Origin: Rostrohypoxylon terebratum
Taxonomy: Eukaryota > Ascomycota > Sordariomycetes > Xylariales > Hypoxylaceae
Direction of reading: 5' to 3'
Length of the DNA: 64,000 bases
NCBI GenBank assembly: GCA_022497145.1
Contig: MU385926.1
Coordinates: 1 to 64,000, forward strand
Positions 34,094 through 45,388 of this stretch are shown in pieces (position 1 is the stretch's first letter; each line of letters opens with the position of its first letter). The translations under genes and the position numbers were made by a program. The notes beneath the pieces are model-generated. The model searched no databases and had not been told where the DNA came from. It saw only the letters and a program-made list of their open reading frames with translations.

Positions 34094-35667
34094 CTAGGTC
34101 CTGGGTAATGAGGTAGTATCTAACCCAAAAGACCTCATAACCGCAAGAGAAATGGCAGAAGACATCATGACATCGTTATGCCCTGGGATTTCATCAGCGT
34201 TGCGTGTAATCTTCATATCCTCGATAGGAAATCGCTCACCACCATATGGCAATACTTCTTGCCTGATAATTGTATCCGGTTTCATCTCAGCAATTGCAAC
34301 GAAACTTCCATCCCCACGGCGTGATGTACGTTGTTCTTTCCACAACAAAAAACTGTCGTCATCATCGTTGTCGAATTCTTCACCGGCCGCGGCGATTGAT
34401 GAATATTTAAACAAGACATCGCTCTCATGCCATGGTATATCCAAATCATTCTTGGCATGGACTAAGGTAAGTCTGAGTCTCGTTCGCGTTAGGCTGACGA
34501 GGTGAGAAAGCCGGTCCGCCGATTTCCATTTATCTATGATGAAGCTCTGGAAGAAGCGGAGGATTGGGGGGAAAGCTCGAATCGGCGATAGGACTGGTAT
34601 GAATCCTGCTGCTGCATACGAAGAGACGAGGGTTTGAAGATTAGAAAAACCGGCAACGAGAACAATGCCCGCAAACTCCACGCCTTGTATGGCATAGTGC
34701 TCTACAATACCGCTCGCGACCGCGGTGCCGAGGCTGTGGCCCAGAATAACGATTCTACTGGAGGGGACACCTGCTAGGTCCATTGCCCAATCTACAGCTG
34801 CAATACCGTCGTGGATCAGCCCGTCTTCTGACGGCGTACCGGTTGACTTGCCGAATCCGCGGTAGTCGATAGCCAAGACGTGATAGTGAGAAGAATCTGT
34901 TAAAGTGTGGTAACTACTAGGACGAATACGTTGAGCGATATGACCCGCGTTCTATTCAGGCCGTGATCAGCGGTCCTAGCCTAGTTGACATATTATCGCG
35001 GCGATTACATAGCTTACCCCATGGACTGCAATTTACTCAGTTAGCATCTTCAGCATCGAAGCATATAGGATGTAGGGATTTCTCACAGTAGATGACAAGT
35101 CGAGCCTCAGGGTCACCTTTGAGTAACTTGAAGGATTCTGTCCTGGTAATATCACTTGAGAAACCTGGCTGTTGGGTCTGCAGGGTGTTCTCGTGTTTTA
35201 GGTATGTGGGAAGCGGCAAGATGTGCCAGGCGTAGAGTGTTTCACCATCAGAAGTATTTAACGAGAAAGGAGTGACCTGGTTTCCTTCATATTGATTATA
35301 TCAGACGAATTCTGTGGCTGTAGATATCTATCTCCAGGATATGAAGGAAAGGGGACTGACTGGCAAAGCCCCAGTACTCGGGCTGATCGATATTGTGATA
35401 GAACAATGTATGAACTCGATGGGCATACAAGAAACTAGCAAATTATCAATATTCATCACTATTTCCATGCACGCCCCGTGTAACTGGTGATGTTTGTCGT
35501 GCCCGAGTAGGCGACAATGACCTAGATCTTGGTAGGATTAGAGATCTTACTTACTGTCTTTGGAAGAAGGGAAATGCGCCGAGGAAGATGAGAGTGACGT
35601 AGAGCCCAACTGGAATGCCAAAGCTCACACTTAACGAGATGGCCCAGCGAGAGGCTCGTGCAGCCAT
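34094..35667 (-). CDS. ABHD12-like alpha/beta hydrolase with an 8-nt microexon
   Basis: Membrane-anchored serine hydrolase, of the group that includes ABHD12 (monoacylglycerol and lysophospholipid lipase). Five exons give 416 residues: 35555-35667, 35361-35434, 35087-35284, 35018-35025 and 34094-34951. A single hydrophobic anchor covers about residues 10-33. Exon 4 is only 8 nt; with its neighbours it creates LVIYFHGNAGH, the oxyanion motif, and completes F129, H130 and G131. The nucleophile elbow is GHSLG (S204), with LTLVHAKNDLDIPW supplying the acid and GHNDVM the base. An Asp-rich insert (NDDDDS) follows the acid segment. Without the microexon the frame stops shortly after VIYC. Confidence 0.88.
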
Positions 35668-36577
35668 AACTGGTATGAGAGAGGTTGAGTCTTATATATT
35701 ATTATTACCAGGGAGAACTGGGAGAGCCTTCGATCCAATTCTTCAACGATCCTGTGTGGGCATACCTGATATTAATTAATAGGTATCTCTATACAGTACC
35801 TAGTGTATGTAGGACCTAGGACCTAGGTATCCATGGATATTTATAAAGGTACCTAGAGAGGTAGATGTGTAGGTGTAGGTCTACTACTAGGTAGGTACTT
35901 AGTATGCACATACATGATACGACTAGTGTAGGTAGTGCATAGCTGCATGTGGGTCTGTAACGCCATGGTACCTATGGTCCTATGGTCCTATGGTATTGTA
36001 CCTAGTATGCAGTATTACAGTATATTTTGGGATATTGACGATGGAGTGGTACCAGTACCTCTTAAGGACATATCTCTTAGGGACATACCTAGCGCGTCTC
36101 CGTCTAGCCGCAAACTCTACTATGTAAGTAATCGCCTATCTATTTTTTATTGAGACAGCCGCAGCCTTCCAATCGACGAAAAAAATTAATAACTTAATAC
36201 CATACAACAAATAATCATACACACGCAAACTACCCGCAAACTATCCGCAAACTGCTCGCAAACCATGCACTAACTTTGAGGGCTTGCGAACTTTACCTCT
36301 GGACTTTCTTTGTTTTATTTTATTCTTCATTAATTAAGGTAATAAGGGTAACGGGTGAAGAACTACATGGATATTCTTGTCCCATTGAATCTCCGTTCAC
36401 AGTCGTCATAATCCTAAACAATTGCCGTCCTTCTCGAGATGCCCTCGCCTTTTTCACCTCTTTAGTGCGGACGGGCGATGCAACTCTGACGTATCTAGAA
36501 ACTTGCAGTCACATTTTTCTCAAGATAAATTTCTATCGCGCGACTAGCGGACGAGTGTATTGGCTCAATCGGACGAG
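35668..36577. other. divergent promoter region
   Basis: No gene is seen between the divergent hydrolase and Swc3-like genes. It is dense in short words such as CCTAGGACCTAGGTA (about 35811-35830), CCTATGGT triplets near 35970-35990, and CGCAAACT repeats at about 36228-36260. A frame at 36276-36806 overlaps the next gene in another phase and was rejected. Confidence 0.6.
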
Positions 36578-39013
36578 ATGGAGAGGAAACGAAAGCTACC
36601 AGCGAGAGCAGCTGCAAGAGTCGATCATGTCTCTAAAAAACGTACCGGAACACCTCCCGAACGCTCTCTTACCCCGGCGCCCACACCTGCACCTGCGACG
36701 ACATCGGCAACAGCTTCTGTACCAAATCGATCCCAGTCTGAGGCCGTCGCTGAAGAACCGCAATTGCCAAGGTCCATTCAAGCTGGCCATCCCTTGCCAA
36801 CTGTAGAGCACCCACAGCCTGACGATCTAATGAATAGGGACTACCAGTCCATCCAAGAAAGGTATTTTTTGTTCTTGTTTACATTCATTGCTATTGGCTA
36901 TTGGCTATTGGCTATTAGCTATCAATATATGTGTATTTACAAGAAGCTTACGTTTTACTTCACCAGTGGTGTTGCGGCTGAGTCTCTGTCAAGATCTCGT
37001 CAGAAATGGATACATGAGGGTGTCTTCGAAAAGTACTGGACAAAGCCCACAAAACGAAAAGGAGTTGTCAAGGAAGACCTGAATAACCCCCCTAGAGACA
37101 GCATGTCAAAGATTGGTCAGATTACAATCACCGTCGAACCCCACGTTTTCGAAGCTACCATGTATGCTGTTAAAGATCCGAAACATGCGCCCACTACCAA
37201 CTCTCCTTTCCGGCCTATCATGCAGTATGGTCCCCCGAACGGCGTTATGCCTCCTCCCCCGAAGTTGAGTTCCCCATCTACGTCGACGTCCGCGTCCGCG
37301 TCTGCGCCTACAACGTCGACAGCCTCGACGGCCTCGACGGCTCCGAAACCTCCGACGGCCCCAATTTCGCAAACCTCGACACAATCGTCACTTCAACCGC
37401 CATCAACGGCGCAAGCCCAAACCGAGCCTCAACTTAAATCTCAGATTAAACCTCAACCTCAACCCCATCCCCAGCCCCAGCCCCAGCCCCAGCCCCAGCC
37501 CCAATCTCAACCTCCGCCTCCGCCTCCGTCTCAACCTCAGACTCAGACTCAGCCTCAGACACAACAATCCGATTTGCAGCGGCCTCCATCATCCGCTCCC
37601 GTACCTAACAAGCCGTTTACTTCGCCTCGAGGTTTAGAATCTGTCCTCGCTGCTCCGCAACACCCATCAGCACTTCCCACGGCTGGCCCTTCGCAATCAG
37701 GGACACCTCAGCCGACAGGACACCCCCAACCCGGTTCGATTGCCAACCGGCCACTACATGCTCCTAGCCCAACAGCACCCGCGACTGTCCCTATCTCAGG
37801 CCCCAAGCCAACTGCTAAGCCGGCGACGCCGACAGCACCTGGTGCCGACCCCATAATTGTTACATTGGCGGAGAGAGCATCTGAGGATCCCCAGCTTCGA
37901 GATCTCATGAAACGAGTTGCCATAGGAGATGCTGCGCCGAATGAGTTAGCCCACTTCCAAAAGATTATTGACCAGATTACTGCCGACTATAAGAAGAAAG
38001 GAGGTCAGCACGGCCCGTCAGCCGATCGGCTTCTCGTAGACGGCAGAACTGTCAAGCATTTCGCAGATGAGGTCCGAGCCATCCTTGATATCATCCATGC
38101 TTCCAATCCGCACCAGAGGTCAAACGACTTAAGAGCACCACCGGGGAGCGACCCCTTGGTGATTCTTCTAGTGAAGAAAGCTTTGGACGATGCAATTACA
38201 CGAGACATTGTTCGGAGGATAGCGGAAGGGAAGACCAAATTTACGGATGCTACTGATCTAAAGGTCACTCTTGATAAATTAAAAGATCTGGTGACGAAGG
38301 AAACTACCAAGTCTCAGCCGACCGCAGCGGGTACTGCTCAGGCGACGGCCGCAAACGGGATAGAAGGCCCTGCAGCAACGAACAACACTGGGAAAAAGGG
38401 ATCTATTGCCGCACCCGTGCAACCTACTCATGCGTCTAGCTCACAACAGGCCCTCCGCTCGAAGGGGCCGCCGCCTTCAACGAAACCTGACATTTCAGCT
38501 ATCGTGCTCGAATTTTCGGGAGGCACTGGAGATAGGTACCTATTTCCCAAATATAGCATCCTTGAATATGTCAATCCTACCCAGGTCATAGCATCGTTCC
38601 TTATTGTACGCAAAGGGAGCAGGTTAGAATACGGAGGGGATCCGGCGCTAGATTACTACCAGCCTGTATCAGTCCGGATATACGCGCAGTCTAGCAAGCA
38701 CTTGGAGAGTTTGACCAAAGTTGTTGCTCCTCAGGATGATGTGCGACGTTACATGGACGATATCATGGACAACATGACACGAGCTGAGTATGTACTTCTC
38801 GCAATGCGACTGCCAAAGGCCGACAAAGAAGATCAGGCGGAGGAGGGCGCCAACACGCCCAGGGTGGACCCTTCAAGCCAGTCTCAGCAGCCCGGAGTAT
38901 TGTGGGCAGGGGCTAGTAAAGCCCCTTCCACGGCGACTCCGCCACAGAAGACCGTGGCGAGGCCGCTGGGCGATGACGAACAATATCAAAATTTCATCGC
39001 TACTGTAAGTTAG
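36578..39013 (+). CDS. swc3: Swc3-like SWR1 chromatin-remodelling subunit
   Basis: Candidate subunit of the SWR1 complex, which exchanges H2A for H2A.Z in nucleosomes. Two exons, 36578-36861 and 36967-39013, give 776 residues; the start is the ATG of MERKRKLPARAAAR, a hallmark of fungal Swc3. After the join comes SGVAAESLSRSRQKWIHEGVFEKYWTKP. A long disordered middle is rich in Ser, Thr, Ala and Pro and contains a Gln-Pro repeat (about residues 255-305). Two short conserved helical repeats begin DPIIVTLAERASEDPQLRDLMKRVA and DPLVILLVKKALDD, and a C-terminal domain has LEFSGGTGDRYLFPKYSILEY. The 105-nt intron has no stop and a length divisible by three, so retention would add 35 hydrophobic residues. 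The name rests on recall of the N-terminal motif. Confidence 0.8.
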   Translation: MERKRKLPARAAARVDHVSKKRTGTPPERSLTPAPTPAPATTSATASVPNRSQSEAVAEEPQLPRSIQAGHPLPTVEHPQPDDLMNRDYQSIQERYFLFLFTFIAIGYWLLAISYQYMCIYKKLTFYFTSGVAAESLSRSRQKWIHEGVFEKYWTKPTKRKGVVKEDLNNPPRDSMSKIGQITITVEPHVFEATMYAVKDPKHAPTTNSPFRPIMQYGPPNGVMPPPPKLSSPSTSTSASASAPTTSTASTASTAPKPPTAPISQTSTQSSLQPPSTAQAQTEPQLKSQIKPQPQPHPQPQPQPQPQPQSQPPPPPPSQPQTQTQPQTQQSDLQRPPSSAPVPNKPFTSPRGLESVLAAPQHPSALPTAGPSQSGTPQPTGHPQPGSIANRPLHAPSPTAPATVPISGPKPTAKPATPTAPGADPIIVTLAERASEDPQLRDLMKRVAIGDAAPNELAHFQKIIDQITADYKKKGGQHGPSADRLLVDGRTVKHFADEVRAILDIIHASNPHQRSNDLRAPPGSDPLVILLVKKALDDAITRDIVRRIAEGKTKFTDATDLKVTLDKLKDLVTKETTKSQPTAAGTAQATAANGIEGPAATNNTGKKGSIAAPVQPTHASSSQQALRSKGPPPSTKPDISAIVLEFSGGTGDRYLFPKYSILEYVNPTQVIASFLIVRKGSRLEYGGDPALDYYQPVSVRIYAQSSKHLESLTKVVAPQDDVRRYMDDIMDNMTRAEYVLLAMRLPKADKEDQAEEGANTPRVDPSSQSQQPGVLWAGASKAPSTATPPQKTVARPLGDDEQYQNFIATVS

Positions 39014-39377
39014 GACGACAGGTTACGAATCACACTTCGTTACTTGCGCCGGCCTTTTTTTTTTTTTTTTTTTTGTAAAAAAAAAAAAAGGGAACGCAAG
39101 CGACGGATTCGAATTGCAAACTCACAGAAATGGTGGGTTATCATGTGGAGGTAATGTTTTCATGGGTTTGGCGGGTTTGTTTGAAGGTTTGCTACGTGAT
39201 ACCGAGTCTACGCAATAGGCGTCCGCGATCGATCGATGGATGCGACTGTAAAATGTACCAACACAATCATATTACCCATCCTAATTCAACGGCGACTTTC
39301 TTCAATACTAAATCAGCACCCATTTGAGGACGGTGAATTATTGAGACTTGCTTTACTAACGCTGCATGCGCACCTAG
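39014..39377. other. intergenic region with T-run/A-run hairpin
   Basis: This lies between the convergent Swc3-like and hydrolase genes. Right after the Swc3 stop is a run of 20 T, two bases and 13 A (39055-39089), framed by CTTGCG and CGCAAG, which together can fold into a long hairpin (39043-39100). No gene is seen. Confidence 0.6.
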
Positions 39378-40613
39378 CTAAGCCAACCCCTTTTTTTCTC
39401 CGTTCAACTTCTCGCCTAATAAGCACCGCGTCTCGAGTAGTTTGTTGAACCAAGGTGTTCGCTCATTAATAGGTGCGTGGCCTAGTCCGTCAATTATGAG
39501 TCCTTGGCCTGGGTTTAGATACTGTATCAATTTCTTGCCATGAGGGGTTGAAATCATTCCATCGTCGGTTCCGTGTAAGACGAGAATCCTATCGCGCCCC
39601 ACGCTATCACCTAAGTCTTTTAACTGCTCGGGACTTTTATGATGCCATCCCGCAGCGATTAGTTGTAGCAAAAAGCCCTTCTTAGTGAAACCATCTGTGT
39701 CCCTCTGTTTTGTGACCTCTTGAGCGGCAAAGCGTTCATAGTTGCTCCCGAATTTACCGTAACCCCCGGGCAGAATTTTGCACCTCGGCACCGACTCATC
39801 TGGGACTGATGCGTTGTCTGGACTGGCCAAATGATCTGGGGGGAAGATGGCACCGGCAGCATACTGCACACTTCGATCTAAACTTTTGGGCAATAGCATG
39901 GTAATACGGTTCGCCACGTTTTCGGCGAGAGAGGTGGTGTTTTCGATCCAGGCCGCCGTACAAATCAGACTCAAGCTGCCTATACGGCTGGGCACCAAAT
40001 ACGCCAGCTCCTGCGCAATCATACCGCCCATGCTAATACCACATACATGAAGCTGCCGATGCGACGTCCAACCTAGGTGATCAGCAACTTCTACGATATC
40101 TCGCGCCATCTCGGACGTGCTATATCGCATCACGGGCTTGTCGGATCCTCCCATTCCTCGATTATCGAGGATGAGAACGGAATACCGTGACCCATGTATG
40201 TGTCCAAAATACATAGTCTGTCGCTGGAAGGCTGTCTTAAAAAATCCGAGGCCGCTGATAAGCTACAGTAGGGGTTTAGTAAGTTTATACTCGTCAGGGT
40301 ATCTAGATAACTTTGACGAAAGTATCCAAATATATGTGTAGATATATATATATATATACTTACTATCAACTTTACGGGACCGTCTCCGTGAACTTCCCAG
40401 CTGATCTTCAATGGTCCTCCTCTTCCTGCGGCCACGGGCAAGAGACCAGATTGGTGCGGCTCGAGCTGCCACATCGCCGTTGGGAATGCCGGGCTCTTGG
40501 CAACATCCTCAACGGAAGGGAAAGTTACCGTAGTAGTCAATTTTGACCTACATAATCGTATCGTACGTATTAGCCATGTCCTTTACCTACCTAGTAGGCA
40601 GGTTCAAGTTCAT
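39378..40613 (-). CDS. alpha/beta hydrolase
   Basis: Putative serine hydrolase of unknown substrate. Exons 40591-40613, 40364-40547 and 39378-40262 give 363 residues; joins are in phase with donors GTAGGT and GTAAGT and TAG acceptors. The first 23-nt exon (MNLNLPT) is the least certain part; no ATG is available in the second exon before coding text begins. Core motifs are GLGFFKTAFQRQT, ILDNRGMGGSD, the nucleophile elbow CGISMGGM, LVLHGTDDGMI for the acid and GLGHAP for the base. Intron 2 carries a (TA)n run at about 40340-40356. It differs from the other two hydrolases in the window and is not a recent duplicate. Confidence 0.82.
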
Positions 40614-41131
40614 GTACGTGATCATAAGTATGAGCATACATGGTATAGATGAGTGTGATAATTTGCATATGACCGGATATATATTTCACCTGGCGTACTT
40701 GATGTACTCGATACACTATGAGTACTAGGTACGGTCTTAGGTCAGTCTTAGATATATATGTAGGTACTTATGGTCCTACATAAGTGTCTGGTATCTTTCC
40801 TTGCTTTCCCAGAGATGCCTCGGTTATGTGATATTCGTATAATTGCATGGCGACTTGTAAGTAAGTACATACCTATGACAATGTATGTATGTAGGACCTA
40901 GGTAATGCTTGTATAGGTAAGCAAAGGTGATGAAATTACCCAGGATCCAGGTATATATTAGGTACTTATAAATTCCTAGGACCTACTGGGTAGGTACCAA
41001 GTAAGTAGTGGGCAATAGGTAGTACCTGGTAGGTATTTACAAAAGCCCAGTATGTATGATCTATACTCTCTCTCTCTCTCTCTCTCATATCTGCTCTGCA
41101 TGTGCGTGTATTCTTATAATCGTAATCTCGA
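40614..41131. other. intergenic region with TC microsatellite
   Basis: No gene is seen. It contains many TAGGTA/TACCTA and ATATAT words and a (TC)n run at about 41065-41087. Confidence 0.6.
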
Positions 41132-41772
41132 CTATCCTACAAAAGGTTGACCATGGGTACCGGAATAGTCGTATTGTAAAGATCCTCCGTACGTCAAACT
41201 TGAATATCCCATCTGCGCTGTATGTGTATTCAGACCAGTGTCGATGAACCCGCTATTGTCTTTTCCAGTATTGCTGGGGGTGCTATGATTTATGGGCCCG
41301 ATTGATAACTGTCCTGGTTGATTGCTAGTCGACTTGCCCTGCGTTCGGTTCATGAGCGATTGTGAAATGTCTTTGGCCGATATACCTTCGCCAAAATAGA
41401 GATAATCCGAGGGCTCGGGATCAAGGTCTTGTTCTTGATTTTGGTCTTGTTCTTGATCTCGGTTTTGGTCTATGGACCGGTTTGAGATCCCTCGACCTAT
41501 CGGGAGCCTAGCAGAAACTGAGGCTTTCCGTAGCCCCTTTAATGGCTTAGGTTGGCTGGTGTTAGGTTGGTTGGAATTGTATGGTGGTGCAACTTTTGTT
41601 CGCTGCGAGGGTTGTAAACGTTCTTTGGGACTTCCATCTTCGCGGGGTTCCTTTTTCTGATCTCGAGGTTTTCTTATGCTTTTCAAACGTGACATGAGCT
41701 CTTGCATAGGCATCTCCTCAGCTTCGATAATGCGAGAAAGTTTTTGATTTCGTAACCAAGTATCAAGAGATC
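41132..41772 (-). CDS. hypothetical Gln/Asp-rich protein, 5' end not found
   Basis: An open stretch of about 213 codons ends at a stop at 41132. A consensus acceptor (CTAAAACTCATTTAG) sits just upstream of GATCTCTTGATACTTGG, so this is probably the last exon of a gene whose first exon lies beyond 41773; a start at 41925 reading MIRDALGEAAG is one possibility. The protein begins SLDTWLRNQKLSRIIEAEEMPMQELMSRLK, is basic in the middle and has a Gln/Asp/Glu tract (about 105-125) and a Ser/Gly/Tyr-rich tail. I do not recognise it. Confidence 0.45.
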
Positions 41773-42452
41773 CTAAATGAGTTTTAGTCAATACCTAAAC
41801 ACGATATCTTAGAAAAATCTACGTGATGGCTTGTCTAGGATCCACAGCTCTATTTGATCGCGAAGCTCTTGACACTAATATAACCGGCGGCCTCTCCTAG
41901 CGCATCTCGTATCATAGCTCAGCCGAAATGGAAGTGATACCACTAAGGCAATATCATGCGCCACCGTCACTGATTACCAAGTGCCTACCTACTACACATA
42001 AATCCTAATACGCAATACGAGTTGTGCTTTCCAAACATGTTCCAACACATGGATCAGAGGGCTTAACAAGTGCCCGCCACAAAAAATCCTCCGGGGCTCA
42101 ACATCCATTAATTAGTTGTCAGCTCTAACCACCTGGGCATGTAAAACAAGCGCTGTCAGGCGAAGGCCTACTTGGCCGCATCCTGAAATTTAGGTGCGAT
42201 CCCGAGTAGAACAAAGAGGAACGCCATAATTAAAAAAAAAAACAATATGCAAAATGCAAAATGTATTGTTTCGTTATTGTTGTTTGTAATATAGGGTATC
42301 TAAAAATGGACGAAAATATCGACCTCGCCGGTACGCCCCATTTCCCGAAGTTGTAAACACAACCTAGGAATTTTTCATAGTGATCATTAAATCATTAAGC
42401 ACATGGGCACCCCCTAGCCTTTGAAACCACCCAATCTCACTGCCATTTTCAT
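41773..42452. other. intergenic region
   Basis: No gene is certain. It may contain the first exon of the unknown protein ending at 41132. A ten-base A-run lies at about 42231-42242, followed by ATGCAAA tandem units. Confidence 0.5.
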
Positions 42453-43546
42453 CTAACGAGTTGGAAGAAAGTTTTTGGAGTCTTCTTCCTGCTGTGCAAA
42501 TGACTGTGGGAAGGCGGCAATGCCAGCAATAATGCCGGCGGCCATGAAGCAGACAGAGATGATGGACCAGATAACACCCCAACATTGAGAAGAGCCACCG
42601 TAGCGCTGGGCGAAAACGCTAGCATCGGAGCTGTTGACCTTACGGAGGATCAAGTCATCGCACTACGTACTCATTAGTGATAGCAATACGGTGAAAAATC
42701 GCAGTTCAAACTCACAATATCCCAAACACTGTATAGACAGCTCATGACGCCGATGAAAAGCACGACAAATCGCAGCGGCTCCGCGTGGACGATGAACCAG
42801 CAAGCTACTAAAAGACCGACGGCAAGCAAGATGGTCAGGATTGTGAGCCAGTCCTTCTTGCCCCACCAGAGGGTCAACAGAAAGCAAGCGGCCAAAACCA
42901 GACTAGCAATCTTACTCGCGACAATATCAAAGCCGCAGAAGATAAGCAGGGCGCCGATGAGGGAAGACCCTAGATAGCCGGCCGGTAATGTGATGGCACT
43001 CTTTCCGCCCACCACTGGTGACGAGTCAGTATATCTCCTGAGGCCAATAATTTGGTGGAAGGAGAAGAACGTGGAACATGAACAACGATCTGTGGTACGT
43101 ACTATGTGTGACACCTCCCTCACGGGGATCAAGTGAAATAGACTTGACGCGCCCGCCGGTACAGCAAGCGGTGATGGCATGTCCAAACTCATGAAAGGCA
43201 ATGACAAGCATCTAACAAAAATAACAAAAATGTATTAGCCAAGAGATACTATGTATGCATTTGGTCGCGTTAAGCGAAGGCGCGAGACGAGATATACTTT
43301 AAAGGGCCAGAGCGAGTATCGCACGTAAGGTACGTTCCATAGAATAGCGATGATGACGACGTAGGCGGCGATTATACCGAGTGTGACTTTTTGGGCGTCG
43401 CTAGTGACAGTCAGGTCGCGACGGGATACGGCATCTCGCCGGATGAGCCTAGCTACCTCCGGGCCGGCTGCAACTACGGCAGCTCTAGCACTCCGGATTA
43501 GATGTTCGGAGAGGAAAGCCCCGGACCGGTCGTATATGGGAGCCAT
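42453..43546 (-). CDS. M50B-like membrane metallopeptidase
   Basis: Polytopic membrane protein with a zinc-peptidase motif. Four exons, 43298-43546, 43103-43211, 42716-43014 and 42453-42662, give 288 residues in phase. The motif HEFGH (90-94) lies in the first half after a hydrophobic segment (LGIIAAYVVIIAILW); further helices cover about 125-215 and 245-270. This matches the fungal peptidase M50B-like family, in which HExxH and a later Asp bind zinc; GFDIV is a possible counterpart of the second motif. The substrate is unknown; a role in intramembrane proteolysis or as a degenerate family member are both possible. Confidence 0.82.
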
Positions 43547-45388
43547 TCTCTAGGTACGAATAGGGACGAATTTTATTAATACCGAATGTGGATGGGCAAA
43601 TGTTAATAAGTAGGTAGGTAGGAACAAAGTAGTTTAGATTCATAGATTTACATTGTAGGTATGTAGGTATGCTAGTAGGTAGGTATGTAATATTGTAAAT
43701 ATTGTAAATCAAATGTACTGGCACCTGGCCAGATGACGTGGACGCGCGTTCTTGATAGGCTGGGCATGTGTTTTGGCCAACCTCTTGGAGGCTTAGGTCA
43801 ATTAGTTAGAGACTTTAAGGACTTGGTCTCCCGGCGAAACCTGGCAGTTAAACCCAGGAAGATCATTGAGAATCTCAGGCTTCGTAAGCCCAAACGAGAC
43901 GCGACGCAAGCCAAGTCAATCCAAGCCACCAATAAAAAAAATAAAAAATAAAAAATGTTTCTAGACTGCGCCTCAATCTTGTGGCGGTGGCTTTTTACGA
44001 AGTACTACCTATTAGTGTCGTTTTTCTTACTGGGTACAATACATGTACCTAGTAGGTTAAGAGCTGTTCCAGGAAGTACCTCAGACTGCTCAGAGTGCTG
44101 TATGGCAGTGTACGAAGTAGCCTGTATTAATACTACTACGCACTTCCCTTTTACTACGTACCCCATCTGTGGCCGGATCAAATCGTGTTCAAGACATCCA
44201 TGGAAAGTATAATATCCATATGTGACGACATGTTCCTAGCCTAATTTTAGATCCCGAAACACTAACGCGAAGGTTCCCGTTACCGCCTCCTCTATCAGGT
44301 ATGTAGAGCCTGGAGCTTACCGGCAGACCGACAGAGTGGATAGCAGGATTTGAACCTTAAAACTACCTTATAATACAGAGTACATATAAAAAAAGTATTC
44401 TTCTAGGCATGTAAATAATGGGAGGTAGGCAGGCATTTGCTATCCGTATATAGCTTCTCTAGCATTCGTTGCTCTTCTTGATATCGGTTGATATACTAAT
44501 ATAGTATGTTCCAAAATGACGGAATCGAAAGTCGTAAAGAGAGTAGGTACGACGTAGACGGTGGGTCGAGTGCAAGATCTAAACTTCAATTTTGTGACAT
44601 GTTCATCAGTATTTACTATTTAGTCAATACATTGAAGAGTCGGTGTCGGTATATTATTTTTTTTTTTTTTGATAATTGCGACCTCACCCCCTAGCCTCTA
44701 TGTGGCCAAGGTCAATTCTCTGTAACGTTACTAACAATGATGTTATTATTGTCGACCAGCAAACCAATGAAGGGTCGAGCAAACGAGGCAGGAAGCTATA
44801 GGGACATAGCGCAAGCCGTTTGCATTTAGATGTCATTTAGGTATGTATCTGGTAGGGGCCATGGTATGATGTGACGAAATACTTGAAGAATAACAGAGGA
44901 AGAGTAGAAATAATAGTGTACCTATCTGCCTATGCATGTATGTTCAGGATTTGAGTAGGCAATTTCGCCCTTCCGGTTATACCCACCAACGACTATCTTC
45001 GAAGTTCGTGGAGAGGTGAATAGGCTATGTGGGATGCGTGTAAAGATGAGTATCGCCAATTTTGGAATTGGGTGGTCGGTTCCTTCTCCACCGGAGGTTT
45101 TTCGACCAGAATATTCCGCTTTGTACAAGTCCAAATGAAGTGTTGATCATCAAAAGCAGAAGTTGAAGAGTTGCTTCTTGAACGATGCCCCTTTTTTCGT
45201 TGTTCAAATCTAAGGGTCGGGGTTTCTAATAATGGGTACCACGAGAACTACATATATAGACCCGAGAAGATTCACGACTACGAGCAGACAATACCACAAC
45301 ATCAACCCGTCACTTTATCAACAGCCCAAGTATCTCGTCCAATTCTCTCGCCTAAGTCTCTCTTCCGAAAAACTCTCAAACATTCAAT
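43547..45388. other. 1.8 kb intergenic region
   Basis: No gene is supported. Frames at 43733-43951, 43955-44212 and 44506-44694 lack motifs. A tRNA-like T-loop near 44350 does not belong to a foldable tRNA. The last 150 bases, with CACTTTATCAACAGCCC and pyrimidine-rich sequence, are the likely promoter and leader of the secreted protein gene. Confidence 0.5.

Noticed and set aside
36276..36806. Plus-strand frame of 176 codons overlapping the Swc3-like gene
   Set aside because: It overlaps the well-supported MERKRKLPARAAAR start in another frame and has no motif of its own.
43955..44212. Plus-strand frame with a hydrophobic N-terminus and several Cys
   Set aside because: It could pass for a small secreted protein, but it lacks a clean cleavage site, has no splice context and sits among repeats.
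44335..44375. tRNA-like T-arm (GGTTCAAATCC on the minus strand)
   Set aside because: No matching acceptor stem, D-arm or anticodon arm can be built within 90 bases on that strand, so this is a chance match.
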